From contig NZ_JACAEH010000010.1 of the NCBI RefSeq assembly GCF_013388945.1, positions 40,759-104,758 on the forward strand: a stretch of DNA of 64,000 nt, read 5' to 3'. Below the pieces are notes generated by a model. That model saw only the letters and a list, made by a program, of their open reading frames with translations. It ran no database searches and was not told the DNA's origin. Shown in pieces: positions 42,103 through 49,780 of this stretch (positions within the stretch are counted from its first letter, which is position 1; each line of letters opens with the position of its first letter). The stretch is from Nitrososphaera sp. (GTDB taxonomy: Archaea > Thermoproteota > Nitrososphaeria > Nitrososphaerales > Nitrososphaeraceae). The translations under genes were made by a program, and so were the position numbers.

Positions 42103-42486
42103 TCAGAAGAGAGAAGAGCGGCCTATGAAGGGGAGTATCCTGTCGCCCATGAGCGACACGACGTCAGAATCGATATCCACGAGCAGGAGCAGGAAGAGCT
42201 TGTGGTCGCCGGCCAGCACGGGCGCGGTTATCTGGTTTACCCTGTCCCGGTAAGTCACCATGTATCTTATACCGCCCATCTTTGGCTCAAAGAGCGAGAG
42301 GAGGGCAGCCGAGAGCGTCATCTGTATTGCGTACTGCTCGGCCTCTTTTTCGTCAAGGAGGGGCGCCTCTTTGTATTCTGACGCGATTACGTTGCCAAGG
42401 CTGTCGACCAGGCAGCAGAAAGTCAGGGACTCGTCCAGTGCAAGGACGTCCTTGCAGAATTTGTTCGATATGTCTTCAGAAGTCAT
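42103..42486 (-). CDS. Roadblock-like small protein, unknown
   Basis: A 127-residue protein (LTFCCLVDSLGNVIAS ... MGGIRYMVTYRDRVNQI ... KLFLLLLVDIDSDVVSLM) with the beta-alpha layout of Roadblock/longin-like sensors, related by pattern to 12262 and to the N-terminal half of the regulator at 49049. The ATG at 42486 (MTSEDISNKFC) is preferred over a GTG at 42570 whose extension is Arg/Gly-rich. No TATA box is obvious. Convergent with 41162, 2 nt apart. Confidence 0.55.
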   Translation of the reverse strand: MTSEDISNKFCKDVLALDESLTFCCLVDSLGNVIASEYKEAPLLDEKEAEQYAIQMTLSAALLSLFEPKMGGIRYMVTYRDRVNQITAPVLAGDHKLFLLLLVDIDSDVVSLMGDRILPFIGRSSLF

Positions 42487-42644
42487 CTCACGACACTGCC
42501 CGATCTGGCCGCCGCGGCAGTGTGCGCGACCGGTAAGGTCCGCCACCGCCCTGGGCACGTGTAGAGGCAACGACCCTGACTATCAGCAAATCTCACGAAA
42601 AAGAGGTCTCAGGGTTATATAAGCAAAGTCCCAAATCTACCCCA

Positions 42645-43094
42645 ATGGCAAAGTTTACCCTTGCGGACCCAAAGGGAAAGCCCCTTGACAGGAAGGAAGT
42701 GGATAATCTCCTTTCAGGGCCCAACATACTGCGGCTCGGCGTTTTAGACGAGCGGGACGGCTCGCCCATGGTGCATCCTGTATGGTTCCACTACGAAAAC
42801 GAGATGTTTTTCGTCGCAGCTGACACCGGCGGCCTGAAAGCAAGGTCTGTCCAGAAAAACCCAAACGTGTATTTCCTTGTCGACACTGCAGAGGGGCCGC
42901 CGCGTGGAGTACGGGGCAAGGGCGTCGCAAGGGTGAGGGACGACCACTCGTATGCAACCGAAGTGACCAGAAAGTGCACGCTGAAATACCTCGGCACTTC
43001 AGAGAGTGAGACGGCAAAAAAGATAATCGAGATGGGCAGGGACTCGTCTGTGATAGAGATAATCCCAAAGTACATCGCGACTTGGAAGTTCTAG
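42645..43094 (+). CDS. Pyridoxamine 5'-phosphate oxidase-like flavin-binding protein
   Basis: A 149-residue split-barrel FMN/F420-binding protein: LRLGVLDERDGSPMVHPVWFHYENEMFFVA and YFLVDTAEGPPRGVRGKGVARV. Such proteins reduce or bind diverse cofactors; true PNPOx activity is not established. A clear TATA box (GGTTATATAAGC, 42612-42623) is 26 nt upstream. It overlaps the convergent acs gene by 4 nt. Confidence 0.85.
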   Translation: MAKFTLADPKGKPLDRKEVDNLLSGPNILRLGVLDERDGSPMVHPVWFHYENEMFFVAADTGGLKARSVQKNPNVYFLVDTAEGPPRGVRGKGVARVRDDHSYATEVTRKCTLKYLGTSESETAKKIIEMGRDSSVIEIIPKYIATWKF

Positions 43095-45025
43095 CGCAGG
43101 GTCTTCTTTAGCTCGTCGTAGGCCTGCTTTACCTCGTCTATTGCGGCCCCGTCTTCAAGCGTCGTGATGTCGCCTATCCTGTCGCCTGACGCAATCGATT
43201 TCAGCAGCCTGCGCATTATCTTGCCCGAGCGCGTCTTTGGAAGCTTGCCCACAAAATACACTTCATCCGGCGACGCTATTGGGCCCACTGTCTTGCGGAT
43301 GTGCTCTACAACTTCCTTCCTGAGCGCGTCGGACTTTTCCACGCCCTCCTTTGGCACCAAAAACGCGATTATGGCCTCCCCCTTTGTCGCGTCCGGCCTG
43401 CCGGCGACCGCCGCTTCGGCTATGGCCCTGTGCGAGACAAACGCGCTTTCAAGCTCCATCGTGCCCAGCCTGTGGCCGGCGACCTTTAGCACGTCGTCAG
43501 CCCTGCCAAGCAGCCACAGGTAGCCGTCAGAGTCTGCAAGCGCATAGTCGCCGGGGTAGTACATGCCCTCAAACCTGCTCCAGTACGTCTTTTTGTACTT
43601 CTCGTCGTCGCCCCATAAGGAGAGAAGCATGCCCGGCCACGGCCTTTTCACGACAAGGTAGCCCTTTGTTCCAGGCGCCACTGTTTTTCCTTCCTCGTCC
43701 ACCACCGCCGCATCGACCCCGGGGACCGGGAACGTGGCAGATCCCGGTTTCATAGGCACAAAGTCTATGCCGGTGCAGGCAGAGAGCATTATGCCACCTG
43801 TCTCTGTCTGCCACCACGTGTCGACTATGGGACACCTCTCTTTGCCTATCGTCTTAAAGTACCACATCCACACTTCGGGGTTTATCGGTTCGCCCACGGT
43901 GCCAAGCAGCCTGAGGGACGAGAGGTCAAACGAGTTCGGGATGGCGTCGCCGTACTTCATGTACATGCGGAGCGCAGTAGGCGTCGTGTAAAGTATCGTC
44001 GCGCCGTGCTTTTCTGCTACCGCCCAGTGCCTGTCGGGCGCAGGGTGGTCCGGAGCGCCGTCGTACATTATCTCTGTCAGGCCGTGCATGAGCGGCGCGT
44101 AGACCATGTAGCTGTGGCCGGTGACCCAGCCAATATCAGCAGTGCAGAAAAACACGTCTGTTTTTTTAAAGTCAAAGACCCATTTTGCGGTGGCATAGAG
44201 GTGCGTGAGGTACCCGCCTGTCCCGTGCATCACACCCTTTGGCTTGCCTGTGGTGCCCGAGGTGTAGAGGATAAAGAGCGGGTGCGTGCTTTCCACCATC
44301 TCCGGCTCGCAGTACGCAGACGCGCGCTCTATCGCCTCGTGCCACCAGACGTCCTTTGGGCCGGACTTGACTGCGTTTCCCGCCCTTTTCAGTACCACGA
44401 CGTGCTCGACAGACGGCGTCGAGGATAGCGACTCGTCCACTACCTTTTTGAGGTCTACAAGCCTGCCCTTCCGGAAGCCCCCGTCCGCAGTGACTATCAC
44501 CTTTGACTTGGCGTCGTTTATCCTGTCCACCAGCGCCTGCGAGCTGAAACCAGAGAACACTACAGAGTGCGTCGCCCCGAGGCGCGCGCACGCCAGCATG
44601 GCGACCGGAAGTTCTGGCACCATTGGCATGTATATCGTGACCCTGTCGCCCTTTTTCACCCCCAAATCTTTTAGCGCGTTTGCAAACTTGTTGACATACC
44701 TGTACAGCTGGAAATAGGTGAGCGTCCGCGATTCGCCAGACTCGCTCTCCCAGATCATCGCGGCCTTGTTTTTTGTGTCAGACCCCATGTGCCTGTCAAG
44801 GCAGTTTATAGAGGCGTTCAAAAGCCCGCCTGCAAACCAGCGCGCAAAGGGAGGGTTCCAGTCAAGCACCCTGTCCCATTTTCTGTGCCAGACGAGGTTT
44901 TCGGCCTGACGGCCCCAGAACCTGTCAGGGTCTGCAAGGGCCTCTTTTGCCACCTGCTCTAGCGTCCTGACAGTCACCTTGCGCTCGCTGCTCTCCCTGT
45001 ACAGTTTTGACGGCTCGCCGGACAA
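43091..45025 (-). CDS. acs: Acetyl-CoA synthetase (AMP-forming)
   Basis: A 644-residue adenylate-forming enzyme: LYTSGTTGKPKGVMHG, WQTETGGIMLS, the SGxSxxAL-like VFSGFSSQALV and the C-terminal catalytic-lysine motif PKTRSGKIMRR. It activates acetate (or propionate/3-hydroxypropionate in some archaea, which cannot be excluded). The TTG start at 45025 lies 26 nt from a TATA element (TTTTTAAAAC, minus strand, near 45048-45057). Confidence 0.93.
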   Translation of the reverse strand: MSGEPSKLYRESSERKVTVRTLEQVAKEALADPDRFWGRQAENLVWHRKWDRVLDWNPPFARWFAGGLLNASINCLDRHMGSDTKNKAAMIWESESGESRTLTYFQLYRYVNKFANALKDLGVKKGDRVTIYMPMVPELPVAMLACARLGATHSVVFSGFSSQALVDRINDAKSKVIVTADGGFRKGRLVDLKKVVDESLSSTPSVEHVVVLKRAGNAVKSGPKDVWWHEAIERASAYCEPEMVESTHPLFILYTSGTTGKPKGVMHGTGGYLTHLYATAKWVFDFKKTDVFFCTADIGWVTGHSYMVYAPLMHGLTEIMYDGAPDHPAPDRHWAVAEKHGATILYTTPTALRMYMKYGDAIPNSFDLSSLRLLGTVGEPINPEVWMWYFKTIGKERCPIVDTWWQTETGGIMLSACTGIDFVPMKPGSATFPVPGVDAAVVDEEGKTVAPGTKGYLVVKRPWPGMLLSLWGDDEKYKKTYWSRFEGMYYPGDYALADSDGYLWLLGRADDVLKVAGHRLGTMELESAFVSHRAIAEAAVAGRPDATKGEAIIAFLVPKEGVEKSDALRKEVVEHIRKTVGPIASPDEVYFVGKLPKTRSGKIMRRLLKSIASGDRIGDITTLEDGAAIDEVKQAYDELKKTLR

Positions 45026-45108
45026 TGGTTGTAGAGAGCAGAATTTGTTTTAAAAATCGTTCGCTTGTGTCAAAAAGAGGAAAAGGGGCGGAAAAGCCCG
45101 CGTCCTTG

Positions 45109-45879
45109 TTACTGCTGGATGACCTGGTGGAGCCACTCGCCGTCCTGGCCCTGCCCCTCGCCGCCGCTTGGCTTGTCGCCAGCAGTGGCCGGTGCCTCTG
45201 TCGGGCCGTCGGCCTGCTTGACTTCTGTGGCCGGAGCCTCGGGCGTAGCCGGGGCAGGCGCAGGTGTCGCAGTCGCCGCAGAGATGTTTGCAAGAGTCAG
45301 GCCCGCAAGCTTGCTCTTGACGTTGTCTATCTCGGTCTTTTCGTTGTTGATGTGCTCGATGAGCTCGTCGGTGCCTATCTTGACCTGCTGGTATGTCTCT
45401 TCCTTCATCTCGTTGCTCCTGAATTGCAGTTTTGCATCAAACAGGACTGACTTTACCTGCTTGGTCTCTGCGTCAAGCTCTGCAACGCGGGCGGCCAGCT
45501 TGTACGTGACGGCCTTCTCGTTCTCTTCGAGGTCGTGCAGTTTCTTCTCGTATTTTATCGTCACAAGCTCGGCATCCTCCTTCATGGTGTCGTTCTCGGC
45601 CACTATTTCCTGGAGCGCCTTTATCCTCTTGAGCGTGAGCGATTTCTGCCTGATGAGCTTCTGCGCCTCAAGCCTCCAGCGCGGGATGAAAAAGACGTAG
45701 TCACCCTGGACCACCAGCTGCTCGTACGGCAACTGCTTGATGCCTGACGAGCCGCAGTCCACGCCTACGCTCTCTATCTCACCGTCTATCTCGGTGATTA
45801 TCCCCACTACTCTGCCTATGAATGTCCCATAGATGTCCTTGACTTGCTTCCCTACGAATGCGAGCTTTTCTTCGCTCAT
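45109..45879 (-). CDS. cdvA: CdvA-like cell division protein
   Basis: A 256-residue protein with an N-terminal PRC-barrel-like domain (FVGKQVKDIYGTFIGRVVGIITEIDG ... DCGSSGIKQLPYEQL), a long coiled coil (about 75-195), an Ala/Pro/Thr linker and a terminal conserved tail GEWLHQVIQQ. This is the layout of CdvA, the membrane scaffold of the archaeal ESCRT division machinery; the tail may be the CdvB-binding motif. CdvB and CdvC are not nearby, as is common in Thaumarchaeota. ATG 45879 has a TTATAC element 25 nt upstream. Confidence 0.75.
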   Translation of the reverse strand: MSEEKLAFVGKQVKDIYGTFIGRVVGIITEIDGEIESVGVDCGSSGIKQLPYEQLVVQGDYVFFIPRWRLEAQKLIRQKSLTLKRIKALQEIVAENDTMKEDAELVTIKYEKKLHDLEENEKAVTYKLAARVAELDAETKQVKSVLFDAKLQFRSNEMKEETYQQVKIGTDELIEHINNEKTEIDNVKSKLAGLTLANISAATATPAPAPATPEAPATEVKQADGPTEAPATAGDKPSGGEGQGQDGEWLHQVIQQ

Positions 45880-45956
45880 GCGCAATCCTTTGCACGTGGG
45901 TATAATGCCGACTGTGTCAAAATTGTTGCATTATTTTGTAAGCGCAATTTTGTCGC

Positions 45957-46574
45957 TCAGTGCAGCGCATAGTCAACGTTGGCTATTTCCACCGAGAAGG
46001 TGGGCGCGCTGCCGGACTGCAGCCTCTGCTTGACGCTCTCCCTCAGGATCGAAGGGATTTCTCCCGCTGTGACGGTTGAAATGTTCTGCACCGTCACTTT
46101 TTCGCTGTCCTCCAGGTTGTTTATCCTTATCCTCTCCGCCGCTACGCGCGTGCCGTCAAGCACGATGAACCTGTCAAAGGTTGCGTACGCGATGTTGCTC
46201 TGCCCCGTGTTTTCTACGACAATGTCCAATTCAAACTCTGCCACCACGTCCCTGTCCTGCCCGGTGGACATGGCTACCAGGTTCTGTCCGGTCACGATGT
46301 TTGCAAGGGTCACCTTGACAGGGCTCTCCCCTACTGCACGCGCGCTGGTGACAAGAATCAGGTCGTTTACCTTGATGTTTTCAGAAGCAGGCTCGCCGGC
46401 ACTATAAGGAAAGTGATCTTCTACAACAGGGTTTGCTGCCACTTGCGCGATTTCCTGTTCTAGCGAGGTGTCGGCCACCTTCTCTGCTGGAGCCGGTGAG
46501 GGCCACAGTGCAATCGCAGACGCTGCAACCAGTATGACTATCCCCGCCAGTGCGAGCAGCTTCATGTTGAACAT
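45957..46574 (-). CDS. Secreted or membrane-anchored beta-rich protein, unknown
   Basis: A 205-residue protein starting MFNMKLLALAGIVILVAASAIAL (signal/anchor), followed by an extracytoplasmic domain with strands (VNDLILVTSARAVGESPVKV, DVVAEFELDIVVENTGQS) suggesting an Ig/CARDB-like fold. The start at 46574 has TTATAC about 26 nt upstream; the frame is open further but Ser/Phe-rich there. No family recognised. Confidence 0.65.
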   Translation of the reverse strand: MFNMKLLALAGIVILVAASAIALWPSPAPAEKVADTSLEQEIAQVAANPVVEDHFPYSAGEPASENIKVNDLILVTSARAVGESPVKVTLANIVTGQNLVAMSTGQDRDVVAEFELDIVVENTGQSNIAYATFDRFIVLDGTRVAAERIRINNLEDSEKVTVQNISTVTAGEIPSILRESVKQRLQSGSAPTFSVEIANVDYALH

Positions 46575-46669
46575 GGCGGGTTTCGACAACTGCCAGTATA
46601 AGGCCGGCAAGCAAAAAGTTTTGACTTTGCCTGCAAAAGTCAGGCTGTCGTAAAAGAGAAAAAGAGAAA

Positions 46670-46694
46670 GAAGGCTTGAGAAAAAAAAGCCTTC
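46670..46694 (-). terminator. Terminator hairpin of the phasin-like gene
   Basis: GAAGGCTT (46670-46677) and AAGCCTTC (46687-46694) form an 8-bp stem; on the minus strand the loop is TTTTTTCTC and further T-rich sequence follows, just after the stop of the gene at 46699. Confidence 0.6.
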
Positions 46695-46698
46695 GGGT

Positions 46699-47151
46699 TT
46701 AGCGCGTGAACTGCTGCTGTGCCTGAGTGTAGAAGGCAGTCCAGGCCTTGGCGACGTTTGTGCCAAACTCTGTTACTGCGTCCACAGTCCTGTTGTAGAT
46801 CTTCAGGTTCTCCCTCGCTGCGTCCAGTGCATTGATTGTGAGCTGGTTGTTGATGCCGACTGCCCTGATGGCGTTGTTGGTCATCTCGTTTGCCTGCCTC
46901 ACAAAGATCTCGCTGTAAGGAGCTGCTGACGGGATGTTGAGGTTGCTGGTGACCTGCTTCTGTGCCGCAAAGGCGGTCTGGATCATGTTCTTGGTTGTCT
47001 GGATGTAGTCAAGCTGCAGGTTAGAGATTGATTGCAAGTACTGTGGCTGAACCTTTGCTACCTCGTCCACCGTGCGGATGAGGTTGTCCTTCACTGCGTC
47101 AAATGCGTTTGCCGCGCTCGTTGTTTCGTCCTTGGTTGTCTTGTCGACCAT
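46699..47151 (-). CDS. Phasin-like protein
   Basis: A 150-residue helical protein without Cys, with Ala/Asn/Gln-rich amphipathic helices (KDNLIRTVDEVAKVQPQYLQSI ... NAIRAVGINNQLTINALDAARENL), which resembles phasins that coat polyhydroxyalkanoate granules. No PHA synthase is in the window. Codon bias is high, suggesting strong expression, and the promoter region has unusual repeats. Confidence 0.6.
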   Translation of the reverse strand: MVDKTTKDETTSAANAFDAVKDNLIRTVDEVAKVQPQYLQSISNLQLDYIQTTKNMIQTAFAAQKQVTSNLNIPSAAPYSEIFVRQANEMTNNAIRAVGINNQLTINALDAARENLKIYNRTVDAVTEFGTNVAKAWTAFYTQAQQQFTR

Positions 47152-47154
47152 TTC

Positions 47155-47232
47155 GATTACCGTATAATGGTATTATATGGTAATATATAAACTTTGGTCA
47201 GCAATGGTGTTTATTACCATTATATGACATAT
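47155..47232. repeat. Repeated TTACCATWATA-like elements in promoter region of phasin-like gene
   Basis: The segment contains ATTACCGTATAATGG, ATTATATGGTAATATATAA and TATTACCATTATATGAC: three related ATTACC(N)TATA elements in both orientations within 78 bp. On the minus strand the central TATA lies about 26 nt before the start at 47151. They may be binding sites for a regulator (inference). Confidence 0.4.
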
Positions 47233-47249
47233 TATGCACCGTATTGCCG

Positions 47250-48896
47250 TCAGGCACCTGATTGCCTCTTCCTCTCGGTGCGCTTTTCAGAGCCAAGACG
47301 CTCAAGCTCGTATGAATTCATGTCTGCAAACTTGATGCCTTCGGCAAGCACCGGGTGGGCGTGCCTTATCTGGGAGAACATCTCCTGGCACACCCTGCGG
47401 TAGTCAGGGTGGCCCTGCGGCGCGGTGCGGAGCTCTATCATGTGGCAGGCCTCGCGCAGGTTCATCTTGATAAAATAAGGGTAGCGGTACGCAAAGTTGA
47501 CGACGTACTGCGCTTCTTCTGGCATCTCCTGCGAGATTGTTTCATAGGCCTGCTTTGCAAAGTCCATGCAGTCGGCAAAATCCCTGCCAAGGCCGGCGTC
47601 GCCTATCTCTGCAGGCATATCGTAGCCGTGCCTTGTGGAGAGCAGCTGACGCTCCATGGTGAGCACGCGGTGGCGGTGCAGGTCGCGGAACATGCCAAAG
47701 TTCGTGAAGAGCTCAAAGACGCAGTCGACCATCTCGTACGCCCTTCCCGGCCGGTGCCGGCGGTTCTCGCGGTGTTTTGTGTAGGAACGTATGATGTCGT
47801 GCCGTTCGGCCTGCGGCATAGACCTAACGTACTGCATTATCTTTTCAAGGGGTCTTCCTTCCGCCTGCTCGTACAGTACAGCAGATGCAACTTTGACTTC
47901 TGCTGTTGTATTGTCCTCGTGCTCGACCAGCCTCACTTTATCGGGCCGTGGCTCTGCCTGCATCCCGGAAAGGTGCCTGTGCACAAGGTCGCGCACCTCC
48001 TGCCCTGTCTTTGCCATATACTGCTGGAGCGCCTGGCCGTGCCGGTCGTTTGCGCGCCTGACAAACGACGGTATCACGCTGTTCAGTTCGTCGAAAAGCT
48101 GGCCGGCAAGTGACTGCAGTTCCGCAAGCTGCGAGCCGTACATGATTGTAAGCAGGTACTCAAACGCCCTGCCGTTGCCGGTTATGCCGACGTTTGTCAT
48201 GGCAGAAGCAGGCAAGAGACCGCGCAGCAGGTCAAGCGCCTTTGCGCGCACAGTCACGTGGTATATTCGCTTTGCGGCGTCAATGTCTGCCCGCGCCTTC
48301 AGCTGCCCAAATGATCGCTCCGCCTGGGCACCTGAATCGAAAAACGAGAACTTGTCTATAGGCTCCCTTTCTTCCAGGTACTTCTGGAGAGATGGAAGGC
48401 TCTTGCGGTAGGTGTCAAACGAGCGGTCACATGCCTGGATGTACAGGTCCGCATGATTTGAAGACATTATCCTGCTTTCTCTGACATACCGGTAGTGGCC
48501 TGCCACCTTCTTGTCAAAGGGCACGTAGCGCGACGACTTTTCCAAGTAAGACAGGCCTATCCTCCTGTCCTCTATCTTTTTGGCGGCGATGTTGGATATC
48601 CCTTCAAGGGCCACCTGGGCCTCCCCAAGCTCTGCCACCGAGTCGTCGCCGTATTCAAGGAGCACCTTGCGGTAAAACTCCTCGCCCCTGTCTGGGTTGC
48701 TTGCAAACTCGTCAAGGAAGACCCGCCGCATGGTCTTGTCGGTCCTAGAATACCTTGACATCAGCGCGCCCCTGTCCACCTGCCTCGGCGTGGTTATCGC
48801 AAATACCGCCCTGTCGGCGTTTGAGAAGTGGCCCGAGAGCGCGGCCTTTTCCTCTTCCGAGAAATCCTCGAGAAAAACGCTTGAGTCAAACTCCAT
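47250..48896 (-). CDS. Tandem-domain ThyX-like protein (FAD-dependent thymidylate synthase family)
   Basis: A 548-residue protein with two ThyX-type halves. The N-terminal half carries the [19 protein letters not shown] segment and the C-terminal half [20 protein letters not shown], each resembling the ThyX RHRxxSxNExSxR region but neither being canonical. Normal ThyX is 200-250 residues, so this is a duplicated or fused form. It may be a true thymidylate synthase or a divergent flavin-dependent relative. TTTTATTAATG lies about 30 nt upstream (minus strand). Confidence 0.75.
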   Translation of the reverse strand: MEFDSSVFLEDFSEEEKAALSGHFSNADRAVFAITTPRQVDRGALMSRYSRTDKTMRRVFLDEFASNPDRGEEFYRKVLLEYGDDSVAELGEAQVALEGISNIAAKKIEDRRIGLSYLEKSSRYVPFDKKVAGHYRYVRESRIMSSNHADLYIQACDRSFDTYRKSLPSLQKYLEEREPIDKFSFFDSGAQAERSFGQLKARADIDAAKRIYHVTVRAKALDLLRGLLPASAMTNVGITGNGRAFEYLLTIMYGSQLAELQSLAGQLFDELNSVIPSFVRRANDRHGQALQQYMAKTGQEVRDLVHRHLSGMQAEPRPDKVRLVEHEDNTTAEVKVASAVLYEQAEGRPLEKIMQYVRSMPQAERHDIIRSYTKHRENRRHRPGRAYEMVDCVFELFTNFGMFRDLHRHRVLTMERQLLSTRHGYDMPAEIGDAGLGRDFADCMDFAKQAYETISQEMPEEAQYVVNFAYRYPYFIKMNLREACHMIELRTAPQGHPDYRRVCQEMFSQIRHAHPVLAEGIKFADMNSYELERLGSEKRTERKRQSGA

Positions 48897-49048
48897 AAGG
48901 CGTCACCTAGGCATTGAGGGTCCGCATTAATAAAAGCACCTTGAGGCGCCGCCCTCAATGGATGACAGCAAAATGCTTTTAAGGTCTTGGCAGACTTTTC
49001 ACTGGTACGGCAACCCAAGATACCGATTATACGGCGCGCTGCAAGACC

Positions 49049-49780
49049 GTGCTTGCGGAAAACAAGCAGCTTGACCTTGTCATGGTCACTGACAAGTACG
49101 CCAACATAATAGCCAAGGCCGCAAGGCAGCTCCCCCAGAGCTCCATCCGCCAGCTGTCGCCGGAAGACATTGTCAAGACCGCGCTCCGCACCAACATCGC
49201 CAAGGGAGCGTTCAACGTCAACAGCCCGACGACAGGCATCACTTCCATCATCCACGTAAAATACAACGCGATGGACATCATCATGTACCCGCTTGAAGAG
49301 GACCGCACGTTCATCGCGATTGGTATCATCGACCCAAACGCGATACCTGACATCCACGCTTCAGTCGGCAGGCAGTTCCCGACAAAGCTGAAGAAAGCAG
49401 TTATCGTGGACGACGAGGAGGACATCAGGACCTCTATTCGCGAGGTCCTCAGGAAGAGGGGTTTTGAAGTCGAGACCGCGGACGGAGGTCAGGAATGCAT
49501 CAGGGCGATTGAAAATGGCAAGAAGCAGGGCTCTGAGTACGGCATGGCGGTCCTTGACGTCAGGATGCCCGGCATGGACGGCTTTGAAGTCTACCGCAGG
49601 ATCCACGAGATATCGCCCAACACCAAGGTCATATTCATCACGGCTTTTGAATACACGCAGGAAGAGATTGCAAACAAGGTCTCAAACCCGGGCATCAAGG
49701 TTCTGCGAAAGCCCTTCACCAGGGCCGACCTGCTCCAGCTCATAACAGACGAAACAAACCCATCAAAAGAAGTCAGCTGA
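49049..49780 (+). CDS. Response regulator with N-terminal Roadblock-like domain
   Basis: A two-domain protein: N-terminal about 110 residues (VMVTDKYANIIAKAARQL ... HVKYNAMDIIMYPLEEDRTFIAIGII) of Roadblock-like layout, and a C-terminal receiver (AVIVDDEEDIRTSIREVL, phosphoacceptor in AVLDVRMPGMDG, FITAF, LRKPF). The start is uncertain: GTG 49049 is the first standard codon, but the reading frame upstream gives ACG-initiated MATQDTDYTARCK at 49007, exactly 26 nt after a TATA element. Convergent with the kinase; the two 3' ends overlap by 8 nt. Confidence 0.8.
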   Translation: MLAENKQLDLVMVTDKYANIIAKAARQLPQSSIRQLSPEDIVKTALRTNIAKGAFNVNSPTTGITSIIHVKYNAMDIIMYPLEEDRTFIAIGIIDPNAIPDIHASVGRQFPTKLKKAVIVDDEEDIRTSIREVLRKRGFEVETADGGQECIRAIENGKKQGSEYGMAVLDVRMPGMDGFEVYRRIHEISPNTKVIFITAFEYTQEEIANKVSNPGIKVLRKPFTRADLLQLITDETNPSKEVS

